DNA of 50,252 bases from Pedobacter sp. Leaf216 (GCF_001421515.1 NZ_LMKM01000003.1:99604-149855), one strand, 5' to 3'; positions 31,736 through 41,246 are shown, counted from the first letter of the stretch. Notes: generated from the letters alone by a model not told the origin. Numbers and translations: made by a program.

Positions 31736-33277
31736 ATGAAAAATACAAAATATATAATCCTGTTTGCCGCACTGGTATTTACCACGGTTGGTTGCAAAAA
31801 GTTTTTAAATGTAACGCCCATCGAAGCACAAAGTGGTAACAATTTTTGGAAAACACGCGAAGATGTAGAAGGATTTACAAACGGCATTTATGCAAGGCTA
31901 AAAGATAAAGTAGCAGGTACACCTACTTTTTTTAATGAGAACGATCGCGCATTTTTTCCTGCTTTGGAAATAAGGGGTAATAATATTGCTGGAATTAGTT
32001 TGGGCAATGATGGTACAGCCATTTTTAATTCGCTTACCAATAACAACATGAGAGCTATAGTTAACAGCAGTGGCAGGTTTAGCGATATGATGAAGAAAAT
32101 TATGAGCTGGAAAGAGTGGTATGATGTTATTGCAGCAGCAAACATTTTATACTTTGAAGTAGATAAGGTGCCTTCATCGAGCTTACCGGATGCTGATAAA
32201 AAGAGATACAAGGCCGAGGCTGTATTCTTACGTAACCTCAGTTATATGTTTATCTGCAAGTTATTTGGTGATGCCGTTTATTATACAGAGGCTTATCACA
32301 GCACGCCATTGGGCAGAACCTCACAGGTAACCGTAATGAACAGGTGTATTGCAGATATGACTGCAGCAAAAGCCGATTTACCAACTGCTTACAACGATGC
32401 CACATCCAATGGTTTCAGGCCTACCAAGGCATCAGCAGTTGCGCTTTTAATGCATTTAAATATGTGGGCCGCCGCCTGGGATAACGGTGTAAAAACAAAA
32501 TATTACGAAGCCGTAAAAACATTTGCCACCGAACTGGATACTTATAGCAATTACAAAATATTGCCTGTTACACCTGCAAATACCTTAAAAATTTTTAAAG
32601 GAAGAAGCAGTGAAAACCTGTTCAGTATTTTACAGGAGTTTAACTATGGAGAAGGCTTTTCGCTTACGGCAGGTTATTCTTATTATTTCTCCCACTTTCC
32701 GTACCAGGGCAACGTTACCAAAACATCAAGTTCGATGTATTATACGAGTAATTATATGCGCAAGCTTTATCCTCCGGGTTCTCCTGATGCACGTATAATC
32801 ACCTGGTTCGAAAATTACGATTCACAATCAGGAACTTTCCAGTTTAAAAAATTCGCAAATACCTACACAACCGGTTCGGGTACTGCAATATCGGTAACAA
32901 GTGATGATAGCGCAATTATTTTCAGGTTGCCCGATTGCTATTTATTAACAGCCGAAGCCCTGGCCGAACTTGGTGATGAAAGTGGTGCCAAAGATTTTGC
33001 AAACAGGGTTACCATAGCCGCAAATGCCCCGCTCATTACTCAAAATGGCCAGGATTTAAAAGATGAAATTTACAGGGAAAGGTGCAGGGAACTGATTGGT
33101 GAAGGACAGTTCTATTTTGATCTGGTAAGAACAAAAAGAGTAATCAGCTCCGATTTTACAGGCTCGCCAATGTCGGTAGCCAACCTTAATGCTGGCGCAT
33201 GGACATGGCCATTAACCATTACGGACGCCGAGCGGAGCGCAAACCCAAATTTAATTGGTAATAATTTTTGGAACTAA
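31736..33277 (+). CDS. SusD/RagB-family surface lipoprotein (SusD2)
   Basis: This 513-residue lipoprotein has lipobox TVGC (Cys20, then KKFLNVTP). SusD features are FLNVTPIEAQSGNNFWKTRE, ADKKRYKAEAVFLRNLSYMF with the following FGDAVYYTE block, IIFRLPDCYLLTAEALAELG, and the end RCRELIGEGQFYFDLVRTKR...WPLTITDAERSANPNL. It partners SusC2 by position. It is diverged from SusD1, so the two pairs probably bind different parts or forms of the substrate. The gene is followed 5 bp later by the second FAS1 lipoprotein. Confidence 0.93.
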   Translation: MKNTKYIILFAALVFTTVGCKKFLNVTPIEAQSGNNFWKTREDVEGFTNGIYARLKDKVAGTPTFFNENDRAFFPALEIRGNNIAGISLGNDGTAIFNSLTNNNMRAIVNSSGRFSDMMKKIMSWKEWYDVIAAANILYFEVDKVPSSSLPDADKKRYKAEAVFLRNLSYMFICKLFGDAVYYTEAYHSTPLGRTSQVTVMNRCIADMTAAKADLPTAYNDATSNGFRPTKASAVALLMHLNMWAAAWDNGVKTKYYEAVKTFATELDTYSNYKILPVTPANTLKIFKGRSSENLFSILQEFNYGEGFSLTAGYSYYFSHFPYQGNVTKTSSSMYYTSNYMRKLYPPGSPDARIITWFENYDSQSGTFQFKKFANTYTTGSGTAISVTSDDSAIIFRLPDCYLLTAEALAELGDESGAKDFANRVTIAANAPLITQNGQDLKDEIYRERCRELIGEGQFYFDLVRTKRVISSDFTGSPMSVANLNAGAWTWPLTITDAERSANPNLIGNNFWN

Positions 33278-33282
33278 TAGAT

Positions 33283-34029
33283 ATGATGATGAAAAATTAT
33301 AAAAGAATGCTGTTTTCACTAATCTGTGTATTATCAGTTTTAACGGGCTGCAAAAAATACTATATGGAAACCGGGGTTCATGAGGCCAAGTATAACGGCA
33401 ACATCATGCAATACATGGAAGAAAAGAAACCGTTTTTCGATTCTACCCTTACTGTAATCAAACTGGCTGGTTTGGCCGATGTAATTAGCAAAGAGAACAT
33501 TACCTTTTTTGCGCCACCAAGTGGATCTATTTTTAAGTCGATCAGGCGCTTAAACATCGAATTAAGGGTAACTGGAAAAGATACCGTTTCACAGTTGTCG
33601 CAAATTAAACCAGAGGTATGGAAAAATATACTTTCGCAATACATTTTTAAAGGTGCCAACCGCTTAAAAGATTACCCACAGCGTGATACCCTATCATATC
33701 TCGCTTTCCCTGGTCAGGGTTACACTTCATATAGTGGGAGGATTATGAATGTAGGGGTGATTTTTAATGATGCAGTGGTACTGAGTGATAAAGGGGAAGT
33801 GCTATCACGAGTGGCTTATGCAGGTTACCGCCAGTTGTACCTGGCTTATATCCCTGATCTGTCTAACCCGCAGGTGTCATTGGTTAACATTCCAATTGCC
33901 ACTTCCGATATACAGCCCACCAATGGTGTTTTACATGTATTAAATAAGTTTAAACATAATTTCGGCTTTAATACCAATGTTTTTATTGAGCAGGCGATAT
34001 CCGCAGGCATTAATCCGCGAACACCATAG
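33283..34029 (+). CDS. FAS1 (fasciclin) domain lipoprotein, second copy
   Basis: This protein of about 248 residues starts at one of three consecutive ATGs (33283, 33286, 33289). The frame is open further up to a TTG at 33268 inside susD2, which is unlikely to be used. The lipobox is LTGC, then KKYY. The mature part holds one FAS1 domain: NIMQYMEEKKPFFDSTLTVI, ENITFFAPPSGSIFKSI (H1-like, TFFAPxxxxF), WKNILSQYIFKG, and NGVLHVLNKFKHNFGF (H2). The layout matches the FAS1 protein of module 1, including the terminal NFGF, but the two are clearly diverged. Confidence 0.84.
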   Translation: MMMKNYKRMLFSLICVLSVLTGCKKYYMETGVHEAKYNGNIMQYMEEKKPFFDSTLTVIKLAGLADVISKENITFFAPPSGSIFKSIRRLNIELRVTGKDTVSQLSQIKPEVWKNILSQYIFKGANRLKDYPQRDTLSYLAFPGQGYTSYSGRIMNVGVIFNDAVVLSDKGEVLSRVAYAGYRQLYLAYIPDLSNPQVSLVNIPIATSDIQPTNGVLHVLNKFKHNFGFNTNVFIEQAISAGINPRTP

Positions 34030-34060
34030 GTTTATTATTTCATCCGCAAATTGAATTAAA

Positions 34061-35743
34061 ATGTTAACTCACATTAAATATAAAATTCAGCTGTTTTTGT
34101 TTGGAGCCATAGGCTTAACAACGGCTATTGTATCTTGCCAAAAAGAGAGGGGCCTTACTGAAGATCCCTATGCTGGCGGGAAAAAAACGCTTGATCTTAC
34201 CTTCATTTCCAGAACAATTGATCCAGATGTGGTAAACCCTGGCGATGTTTTAAGCGTAAGGGTAAAAGGCCTGAGCAAATACATTAACGACTTTAAAGTA
34301 TATGTAAATGAAATAGAAGCCGAAGTAATACCTGCATCTACAAATGACAGTACATTAACTTTCAAGGTGCCGATAACTGCCAGTACCGGCAGTATGTGGA
34401 TTACCTCGCAGGGACAAAGTTTTTTCGGTCCGATTGTTAAAGTTGGTGGCAAAGTAAGTGTCGATCCCAATTGGAAAGTAATCAACGGTGCAACAAATAA
34501 TACCAACGGTTTGGGCACCAGTGCTATATTTGATATTGAACCATTACCCGGGGGTAACTTTTTTCTGGGAGGTGGCTTTAATGATTTTGAATTAAAAGGA
34601 ACCGAAAAATTACCGATTGGAGGAATAGCTCAAATTTTGGGCGACGGAGCGTATTCTACCAGCGGGGTTAGTTTTGGCAAAGGAGTTGGCGGTGCCGAAA
34701 AGTATATTTCCTCCATTACCCGCATCCCAACCGGAACGCAGGCGGGTAAATACATCATTGGCGGCAGTTTTACCAGTTTTAACTCAACGCGTACAAACCG
34801 GCAAACATTAAACAATGTGGCCAGGTTAAATACCAATGGATCTCTTGATAGTTTAATTCTCAGAGATGTAATAAATCCAAAACCTCAAGAAACTTATAAA
34901 AACGGCGATACCGTAAGTGCCTTTAATGCAGGTGTGGATGGTGCGGTTAGAAAAACATTTGTTTTTAACGAACAAGTTTATCTGATTGGCAACTTTAATA
35001 ATTACAAACGCATGTATCTGCCAAATTCAAGCTTCGATGAGAAAGTTTACGACAATACACGGATGCGCCAAATGGTAAGGGTAAATATGGATGGTTCCAT
35101 GGATTCTACCTTTCATTATAACAAATCTACCCGGCAAAGTGCTACAGGGGCTAACGGAATTATTTTTGATGCAATGATGCAAACGGATGGGAAACTGATC
35201 CTGGTGGGTAGTTTTAGTACCTTTAATGGGGTACAAGCCAATAGAATTGTAAGAATTAACCTTGACGGAAGTGTTGATAACAGTTTTAATGCAGGCTCTG
35301 GAGCAAATAGTGATATTGTTTCCATTCGATACAATGCAACCACCAATAAAATTGTGGTGGGCGGTTCATTTACAAGTTTTAATGGTAAAGCAGCCTCAGG
35401 CGTTAACCTGCTAAATGCCGATGGCTCTAACGTAACCACTTTTAACGGACAGCCAATAACAGGTGGCATCACAAATTTTGTTGGCCAGCTAAACAACGGA
35501 AAAATAATTGTAGCTGGCACTTTCAATAAGTATGGCGATTATTTGCGCCAGGGTTTTATGGTGTTGGAGGCTAACGGACAGCTGGCTGTAGGTTATAACA
35601 ATACCGGAGGTTTCCAAGGGTTTATTTACGATATGATAGAAACCAGCATCACTAACGGTACGCAGGTAATTTTTGTGGGTAATATTCTACGTTTCAATGG
35701 TACGTTGCCACACAACCTGTTGCGCCTTAATTTTTCTAATTGA
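34061..35743 (+). CDS. Lipoprotein with IPT/TIG-type (DUF5008) domain and delta-60 repeats
   Basis: This 560-residue lipoprotein has lipobox AIVSC (Cys26, then QKERG). An N-terminal Ig-like IPT/DUF5008 domain (residues 40-125: VVNPGDVLSVRVKGL...NEIEAEVIPASTND...) is followed by a beta-propeller built of delta-60 repeats, for example KLILVGSFSTFNGVQANRIV, RINLDGSVDNSFNAGSGANS and KIVVGGSFTSFNGKAASG. Such proteins occur with SusC/D and DUF4983 genes in Bacteroidota and are taken as surface glycan-binding proteins. It lies 31 bp after FAS1-2 in the same run. Confidence 0.85.
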   Translation: MLTHIKYKIQLFLFGAIGLTTAIVSCQKERGLTEDPYAGGKKTLDLTFISRTIDPDVVNPGDVLSVRVKGLSKYINDFKVYVNEIEAEVIPASTNDSTLTFKVPITASTGSMWITSQGQSFFGPIVKVGGKVSVDPNWKVINGATNNTNGLGTSAIFDIEPLPGGNFFLGGGFNDFELKGTEKLPIGGIAQILGDGAYSTSGVSFGKGVGGAEKYISSITRIPTGTQAGKYIIGGSFTSFNSTRTNRQTLNNVARLNTNGSLDSLILRDVINPKPQETYKNGDTVSAFNAGVDGAVRKTFVFNEQVYLIGNFNNYKRMYLPNSSFDEKVYDNTRMRQMVRVNMDGSMDSTFHYNKSTRQSATGANGIIFDAMMQTDGKLILVGSFSTFNGVQANRIVRINLDGSVDNSFNAGSGANSDIVSIRYNATTNKIVVGGSFTSFNGKAASGVNLLNADGSNVTTFNGQPITGGITNFVGQLNNGKIIVAGTFNKYGDYLRQGFMVLEANGQLAVGYNNTGGFQGFIYDMIETSITNGTQVIFVGNILRFNGTLPHNLLRLNFSN

Positions 35744-35770
35744 TCAATACAGTTTCAAATATAATAAGAG

Positions 35771-37504
35771 ATGAAAAAAGGATTTACAATAACCGCAACC
35801 TTAAAATATTTTGGCTTAGCCCTGGTATTTGGGCTATTCTTTATGGCCGCTGGTTGTAATAAGGATTTTGAAAATACACTGCCAAAAAACTTCCGGAACG
35901 ATACCCTTGGTTTAGGGGCAGGAAAAAAGGTTTTATATATCGTTTTAGATGGTGTAACAGGTGCAGCAATTAAAACACTTGCACCTACAAACCTGGTGCA
36001 GATAAATACCAAAGCTACCTACACTTATGATGGCTTGGCTGATAACAAATATAATGTTATTACCAATGCATCAGCCTGGACAACAATGTTAACCGGTTAC
36101 GATTATACCAAACACAATGTAACTACTGAAGATTTTTCGGGTTTAAACCTGCAAAGTACGCCAACAATATTTACCCGCATTAAAAGCGCTGTTAGCAACT
36201 CCAGGTCGGTATCAATAGCTTCAACTCCGGTTTTTAATGATAAACTAGCGGCAGATGCAACGGTAAAACAAACCGTAGCTGATGATGAGGCTGTTAAAAC
36301 AGGAGTGGTTACAGAGTTAAGCACCAATAACCCATCTGTGGTGGTTGCCCAATTTCACAGTGCCGAAACTGCAGGTGCAGCAAATGGTTACACTGCAGGC
36401 ACACCGGCTTATGCTGCTGCCATTAAAAATATCGATAACTACATTGGCGAAATTTTAGCTGCCTTAAAAGCGAGAAAGGGATATTCAGGAGAGAACTGGC
36501 TGGTTATTATTGCTTCTAATAAAGGTGGCGGCCCATCTGGCGGCACACCTGGATCAAATATTTTTAACGATGCTTCAAGGAATGCCTATATCGCTTTTTA
36601 TAACCCAAGGTTTTTATCTACACAGATTACTCAGCCCGATCCAAGTAGCTATCCGTTTGTGGGTACTGCCCCGCGTTTTGTAGCCACTACCTCTTCAAAC
36701 GTTACAGCCACACAAACCAGTACAACACTGGGTAATTTTGGTACTGCCGGTGACTATACCTTCATGTTTAAATTTAGAGATGATTACGGACAGGCAAATT
36801 ACTATCCAATGTTTTTAGCAAAAAGAGGGCCTTTCGATTCTGTTACTTCCACAGGATGGGGCTTTTTATTTGGTGCAAATTCAGCTCAGTTAGATTGGGG
36901 CGGTTCTCCGCGACCTGGATTTGGCATCGATATCCGTGATGGCCGCTGGCATACCGTAGCCTTTACAATCAGTTTATTAAATGCGGTAAGAACCCTCACC
37001 TTATATGTTGATGGTTTAACGAGATATTCGGGCTCAATAAACGGAAAAAATATCGACAATAACATTCCGCTCAGGCTAGGAGGAAATGTTGGAACAGATG
37101 GAAATACCCAAACCAATATACTGATTAGAGATGTAGCCTTATTTAATGTGGCTTTATCTGCTAGCAATGTTACCGCAATTATGCGTACACAAATTAAGCC
37201 CAGTACTCCTTTTTTTAACAACCTGCTTGGGTTTTGGCCTGGAAACGAAACAAGCGGAACTGTAATGCTTGATCAATCTGGTAAAGGGAATAATTTTACT
37301 TATAGCAGTAATGTTGCATTTGCCAATTTTGAAGAAATTTCGCCCAATATTTCGCCTGATATTTCACCTGCAGCTTATACCGCTGTTCCTAACAGTGTTG
37401 ATATTCCGTTACTTATTTACAACTGGTTAAATATCTCCGTTTCAAGCCAATGGGGCTTAGCAGGCAGAATTTATAGTCCTAGTGTGGCATTACCAACGAA
37501 TTAA
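35771..37504 (+). CDS. Phosphodiesterase-like + LamG (DUF4983) lipoprotein 1, degenerate metal site
   Basis: This 577-residue lipoprotein (lipobox AAGC, Cys29, then NKDF) has an N-terminal alkaline-phosphatase-superfamily domain: KKVLYIVLDGVTGAAI with metal-ligand Asp60, SAWTTMLTGYDYTKHNV near the nucleophile position, and an ALKARKGYSGENWLVIIASN strand. The usual DxxGH motif reads ETAGA (199-203), so Asp is Glu and His is Ala; the usual D-H-GG reads N-K-GG (250-253). The C-terminal half (about 300-575) is a LamG/concanavalin-like jelly roll of the DUF4983 type (DGRWHTVAFTIS...TLYVDG...). A binding role is more likely than catalysis. A paralogue lies at 39492-41192, with the M60 peptidase gene between them. 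Confidence 0.82.
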   Translation: MKKGFTITATLKYFGLALVFGLFFMAAGCNKDFENTLPKNFRNDTLGLGAGKKVLYIVLDGVTGAAIKTLAPTNLVQINTKATYTYDGLADNKYNVITNASAWTTMLTGYDYTKHNVTTEDFSGLNLQSTPTIFTRIKSAVSNSRSVSIASTPVFNDKLAADATVKQTVADDEAVKTGVVTELSTNNPSVVVAQFHSAETAGAANGYTAGTPAYAAAIKNIDNYIGEILAALKARKGYSGENWLVIIASNKGGGPSGGTPGSNIFNDASRNAYIAFYNPRFLSTQITQPDPSSYPFVGTAPRFVATTSSNVTATQTSTTLGNFGTAGDYTFMFKFRDDYGQANYYPMFLAKRGPFDSVTSTGWGFLFGANSAQLDWGGSPRPGFGIDIRDGRWHTVAFTISLLNAVRTLTLYVDGLTRYSGSINGKNIDNNIPLRLGGNVGTDGNTQTNILIRDVALFNVALSASNVTAIMRTQIKPSTPFFNNLLGFWPGNETSGTVMLDQSGKGNNFTYSSNVAFANFEEISPNISPDISPAAYTAVPNSVDIPLLIYNWLNISVSSQWGLAGRIYSPSVALPTN

Positions 37505-37521
37505 CTTTAAATATTAATAAG

Positions 37522-39480
37522 ATGAAATTTAATCAGTTAACAAAAATATTTGGCCTGTTTTTATTGCTTGCATTTACTGCCTGTAAGAAATACGGTTATG
37601 AGGTTCCCGATGGTTATCCGGATAACTCAGAAAATGTGGCCGACGGTACCATTGATACCAATATGAAATTGATCGATAAATCGATGTATGCAAAGGCAAG
37701 GGTATTCCCAGGGCTGGTAGATCAGTCAGAACCCAGGGTAAAAGATGCTCAGCTTACCTTAGACCTTAACTTTACCGATCAAACAGCACAAAACCTAAGA
37801 ATCTCTGTTGCGCCATCGCCACAATATAGCACAGGTTATTATGCTGCACCGGGTGAGTTGATTAAAATTGTGGTACCGGCAGGCGTAGATGGCTTAAGCG
37901 TGCAAATAGGCGCACACACCGATAATCTTGCAGGTAAATCGCCATTGTTGCGTGATCCTGTAATTTACAACAGAAAGCAATTGGTTTCGGGTGTGAACTA
38001 CATCCGTAACCTTTATGGCGGGCATATTTACATCCTGGCTACATTTGCCTATGCCAATCCGGTTACCTTTACCATTACAGGTGCAGTGGTATCGCCAGAT
38101 TTTATTTTAGGCCAAACAACCGATGCAGAATGGGTTGCTAAAGTTAAGGCCTCGCAAGTTCCCTGGTTAGAGTTAAGGGCTAAAAGGGTTATCTTCACCA
38201 TTCCTCGGGATAAGGTTATTGCCACATTTAATTCTAATGAGCCGTTTACCAATCCAACAGCCGTATTTACAAAATGGAATGATGTTTTTGATCTTGATTA
38301 CAATGCCTGGATGGGCTTATCAGATAATGTTGCCGATATTAGAGATAGAAGTCCACAAAGCCAATGGCGTGGTATACTTGATATTCAGCTTAGCTTAGGC
38401 TATGGCCACTCTGGTTTTCCTTTTGTGGGTTTAAATGATTCGTATTGGTTTGCCAGTTTTACAAGTTTAAATTCAATTACTACAAGTTCGGGCCAGTGGG
38501 GTACCTATCACGAATTTGGACACAACTGCCAGCAAGGAAGCATCTGGAGCTGGAGTACACTTGGCGAAACCACAAACAACCTTTTCAGTTTTAAAGTAGC
38601 CAACAGGATTGGTGCAAATTACAACATTTTGCACCCTGCGGTATCAAGCGGTTATCCTAAAGCAATTGCCTATGCCAGCACTGCCGGTACCAAAAATTTT
38701 GATACGGACGCTGCCATAAATACGGTAGACGAAGCTCCGTTTATGAAAACATTGCCTTTTGTGCAGATTTTTGAGAAATACGGTTACGGTGCAATGACAT
38801 ATTTATACACGGAGGCCCGCCATGCTGAACGTTTAAACACCAACGACATTACCAAGCACAATTTTGTTTACGAAAAACTATCTGATTACACTAAAACAGA
38901 TTTATCGCCATTTTTCGGTGCCTGGGGTATATTGATCAGCGATGCTGTTGTGGCGAAAGTAGCTGCAAAGTATCCAACTTTAAAAACCGCATTATGGACT
39001 TATAATCCTTTAAATAAAACAGGCGGAACAGCACCAATCACCTATGCCACTACCGTTGTTTCGGTAAGTTCAAGCCAATCTGGAGATGGAACAACAGCTG
39101 CCCTGGTTGATGGTGTAGTTTCGGCTGCATCTTACTGGCATTCTAACTATGGTACAGCAACAGCTACAAATACCATAGGCTATCCTATTAATATCGTTTT
39201 AGGTACCGGTTCGCTTCTTCCGATAGCTGTTAAAGGGGTAACTTTTGCTCAACGACAAAATAATAGTGGCGGTTTTGTAAAAGATGTAGAAATATTTACC
39301 AGTAACGATAACGTAAATTTTGTAAGTGTGGGTACAACAACCTTACCGCAAACAACTGCAGTTTATAACTTTAATTTCCCGGGTGGAAACGTTAGTGCAA
39401 AGTTTATCAAGGTGGTAATTAAAAGCGGCGTAAATCCTACATATGCCAACTTATCAGAATGTAACCTTATTAAACCTTAA
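37522..39480 (+). CDS. M60-family (enhancin/mucinase-like) metallopeptidase lipoprotein with F5/8-type C-terminal domain
   Basis: This 652-residue lipoprotein (lipobox FTAC, Cys21, then KKYG) has an N-terminal region (about 50-190) of the M60-associated beta-sandwich type, then the peptidase domain. The gluzincin motif is HEFGH (330-334), with the third ligand Glu349 fourteen residues later, fitting HExxHx(8,24)E of Peptidase_M60. The C-terminal part (about 515-650) looks like an F5/8 type C (CBM32-like) galactose-binding-fold domain: GDGTTAALVDGVVSAASYWH ... FAQRQNNSGGFVKDVEIFTS. M60 enzymes such as BT4244 and IMPa cut O-glycosylated proteins and mucins and recognise the glycan. It lies between the two phosphodiesterase-like genes and is the only clear protease of the locus. 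Confidence 0.9.
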   Translation: MKFNQLTKIFGLFLLLAFTACKKYGYEVPDGYPDNSENVADGTIDTNMKLIDKSMYAKARVFPGLVDQSEPRVKDAQLTLDLNFTDQTAQNLRISVAPSPQYSTGYYAAPGELIKIVVPAGVDGLSVQIGAHTDNLAGKSPLLRDPVIYNRKQLVSGVNYIRNLYGGHIYILATFAYANPVTFTITGAVVSPDFILGQTTDAEWVAKVKASQVPWLELRAKRVIFTIPRDKVIATFNSNEPFTNPTAVFTKWNDVFDLDYNAWMGLSDNVADIRDRSPQSQWRGILDIQLSLGYGHSGFPFVGLNDSYWFASFTSLNSITTSSGQWGTYHEFGHNCQQGSIWSWSTLGETTNNLFSFKVANRIGANYNILHPAVSSGYPKAIAYASTAGTKNFDTDAAINTVDEAPFMKTLPFVQIFEKYGYGAMTYLYTEARHAERLNTNDITKHNFVYEKLSDYTKTDLSPFFGAWGILISDAVVAKVAAKYPTLKTALWTYNPLNKTGGTAPITYATTVVSVSSSQSGDGTTAALVDGVVSAASYWHSNYGTATATNTIGYPINIVLGTGSLLPIAVKGVTFAQRQNNSGGFVKDVEIFTSNDNVNFVSVGTTTLPQTTAVYNFNFPGGNVSAKFIKVVIKSGVNPTYANLSECNLIKP

Positions 39481-39491
39481 TGGCGCTTATT

Positions 39492-41192
39492 ATGAAAACG
39501 AACAATAAAATAAATCATATCATCTTTTGGGCTTGCGCAATAAGCATATTAGGTTTTGCTGCTTGTAAAAAGTATGCCAATCCGCCAGCAGTTTACGAAG
39601 AATTGAAACCACAGGTAGGTGGACAGCGCAAAGTTTTAGTAATTAGTATTGACGGTGTTACCGGTAGCGAAATTAAAGCCATCGCGCCTCCAAAGATTTC
39701 GGAATTGCAAAAAACAGGGAAATTTTCTTTTGAAGTGATAAAAAGCGGAATAGGTAATGATGTTTCCTCATGGGTTACAATGGCCACTGGCGTAAGTTAT
39801 GGTAAACATTCTATCGGTACTGATAACTTTGAACGCTTACGTGATCCAAATGGAGATGATCATGCAGAAATCAAATCGTATAGGAATGTATTCGACTATA
39901 TTACCCAATATAAAGCCACAAAAACGGCAATTGTAACGCCTTGGACTAATCTTCGCAATTACCTCCGCAATGCAGACTTTTCGCCTGTGGTATCTTCCGA
40001 TTTAGGGGTGAAAGATAGTGCGGTTAACATTTTAAATACACAAGCCAACGTTGGTGCGGTAATGATAAATTTCCGTGATGCAGAAACTGCCGGTGCCAAT
40101 GGAGGATATATAGCCACTAATGATAATTATAAAAATGCGATTATAAAAACTGATGAATATGTTGGCAATATCATTACAGCCTTAAAAGCAAGGAAAAATT
40201 ATGCCTCAGAAGATTGGTTGGTTATTGTTACCACTAACCATGGCGGAAGCAACACCAACCCGCAACCTGGTTTTTTAATTGCATCAAACCAAAAATTTAA
40301 GCAGGAAGAGGTTAAAAAGAGGGGATTTAACACTCCTTTGTTTAACAGTACAGGTATAGGTGCACAGGTGTTTAACGATAACGGCTTGTACGATGCAGGC
40401 GCAACTAAAGATTTTACCGTACAGATGCAGGCCAAATTTAATACTGAGAATTATTATGTTGGCTTCCTATCCAAAAGTACTATAATCAGTGGTAGCACAC
40501 AAACAGGATGGATGTGGTTTCAAACCGACTCTAAAAAATGGAACGTTTCATTTGGTGGTGCAAATAATGGCTCTGGTATTGGTAGGCAAGAAGTTAACGC
40601 CGGAGGCATAGTGTTTGATGGCGCGTGGCATACCTTAACCATGACGGTTAAATATGTTAATGCCACAACCAGAACGGTTACACTTTATACCGATGGTACT
40701 CAAAATCAAACCATAAATATTAGCGCACATAAAAGCTTATCAACACCAGAGAAATTAACATTGGGCTATAAACAATTTTCAGGAGGAACAGGTTTAAGTT
40801 TTCAAGGGGCAGATCTTGCCTATTTTAATACAGCACTTGATGCAGCCACTGTAAAAGCAAACGTTGCCCTAAAAGATATCACCAAGCATCCCAATTACGC
40901 CAATTTGATTGGATATTGGCAAAATAATGAAGGAACTGACGCCTATTTGGGCAATAAAGCACCAGGTGGATACGATATGTCGTTATATGGCCCTTTTACC
41001 TGGAAAGCGATGGGAACAGATGCTCCACCATCAGTAACACCAGATGCCGATGCTTCCGGGAAATCTATCGCACTAACACCTGCAACAGTAAGTGCAAACA
41101 TGCTTTATTGGATGAATATTAAAATTTTAGCGGATTTTGGTATTGATGGAAACCCTTTCCTAAACCAGTTTGAAATAGAATTTTTAAAATAG
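39492..41192 (+). CDS. Phosphodiesterase-like + LamG (DUF4983) lipoprotein 2
   Basis: From ATG 39492 the protein has 566 residues with lipobox GFAAC (Cys25, then KKYA). An ATG at 39480, overlapping the M60 stop, would add four residues. The N-terminal domain shows RKVLVISIDGVTGSEIKAIA (Asp54), VSSWVTMATGVSYGKHSI and WLVIVTTNHGG (His250, Asn in place of the usual Asp). The DxxGH motif is ETAGA (198-202), so the metal-ligand His is again missing. This copy keeps more of the ancestral site than its paralogue at 35771. The C-terminal LamG/DUF4983 part runs from about 290 to the end. It is the last gene of the 11-gene run; an intrinsic terminator follows at 41213. Confidence 0.82.
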   Translation: MKTNNKINHIIFWACAISILGFAACKKYANPPAVYEELKPQVGGQRKVLVISIDGVTGSEIKAIAPPKISELQKTGKFSFEVIKSGIGNDVSSWVTMATGVSYGKHSIGTDNFERLRDPNGDDHAEIKSYRNVFDYITQYKATKTAIVTPWTNLRNYLRNADFSPVVSSDLGVKDSAVNILNTQANVGAVMINFRDAETAGANGGYIATNDNYKNAIIKTDEYVGNIITALKARKNYASEDWLVIVTTNHGGSNTNPQPGFLIASNQKFKQEEVKKRGFNTPLFNSTGIGAQVFNDNGLYDAGATKDFTVQMQAKFNTENYYVGFLSKSTIISGSTQTGWMWFQTDSKKWNVSFGGANNGSGIGRQEVNAGGIVFDGAWHTLTMTVKYVNATTRTVTLYTDGTQNQTINISAHKSLSTPEKLTLGYKQFSGGTGLSFQGADLAYFNTALDAATVKANVALKDITKHPNYANLIGYWQNNEGTDAYLGNKAPGGYDMSLYGPFTWKAMGTDAPPSVTPDADASGKSIALTPATVSANMLYWMNIKILADFGIDGNPFLNQFEIEFLK

Positions 41193-41212
41193 TAGTTAGT
41201 TTAGTTAGTGAA

Positions 41213-41246
41213 ACCCTTGCCGCCACTTGGTGGTAAGGGGTTTTTT
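41213..41246 (+). terminator. Intrinsic terminator of the 11-gene SusCD run
   Basis: acccttgccgcc (41213-41224) and ggtggtaaggggt (41229-41241) pair through 12 positions with G-U wobbles and one bulged G around a small loop, followed by TTTTTT (41241-41246). It lies 21 bp after the last stop. Confidence 0.85.

Noticed and set aside
35116..35526. 136-residue ORF antisense to the delta-60 repeat lipoprotein
   Set aside because: The repeat structure of the sense gene creates long open antisense frames; no independent support.
35771..41192. Calling the two phosphodiesterase-like proteins sulfatases
   Set aside because: No C/S-x-P-x-R formylglycine motif is present, and the metal ligands are partly lost.
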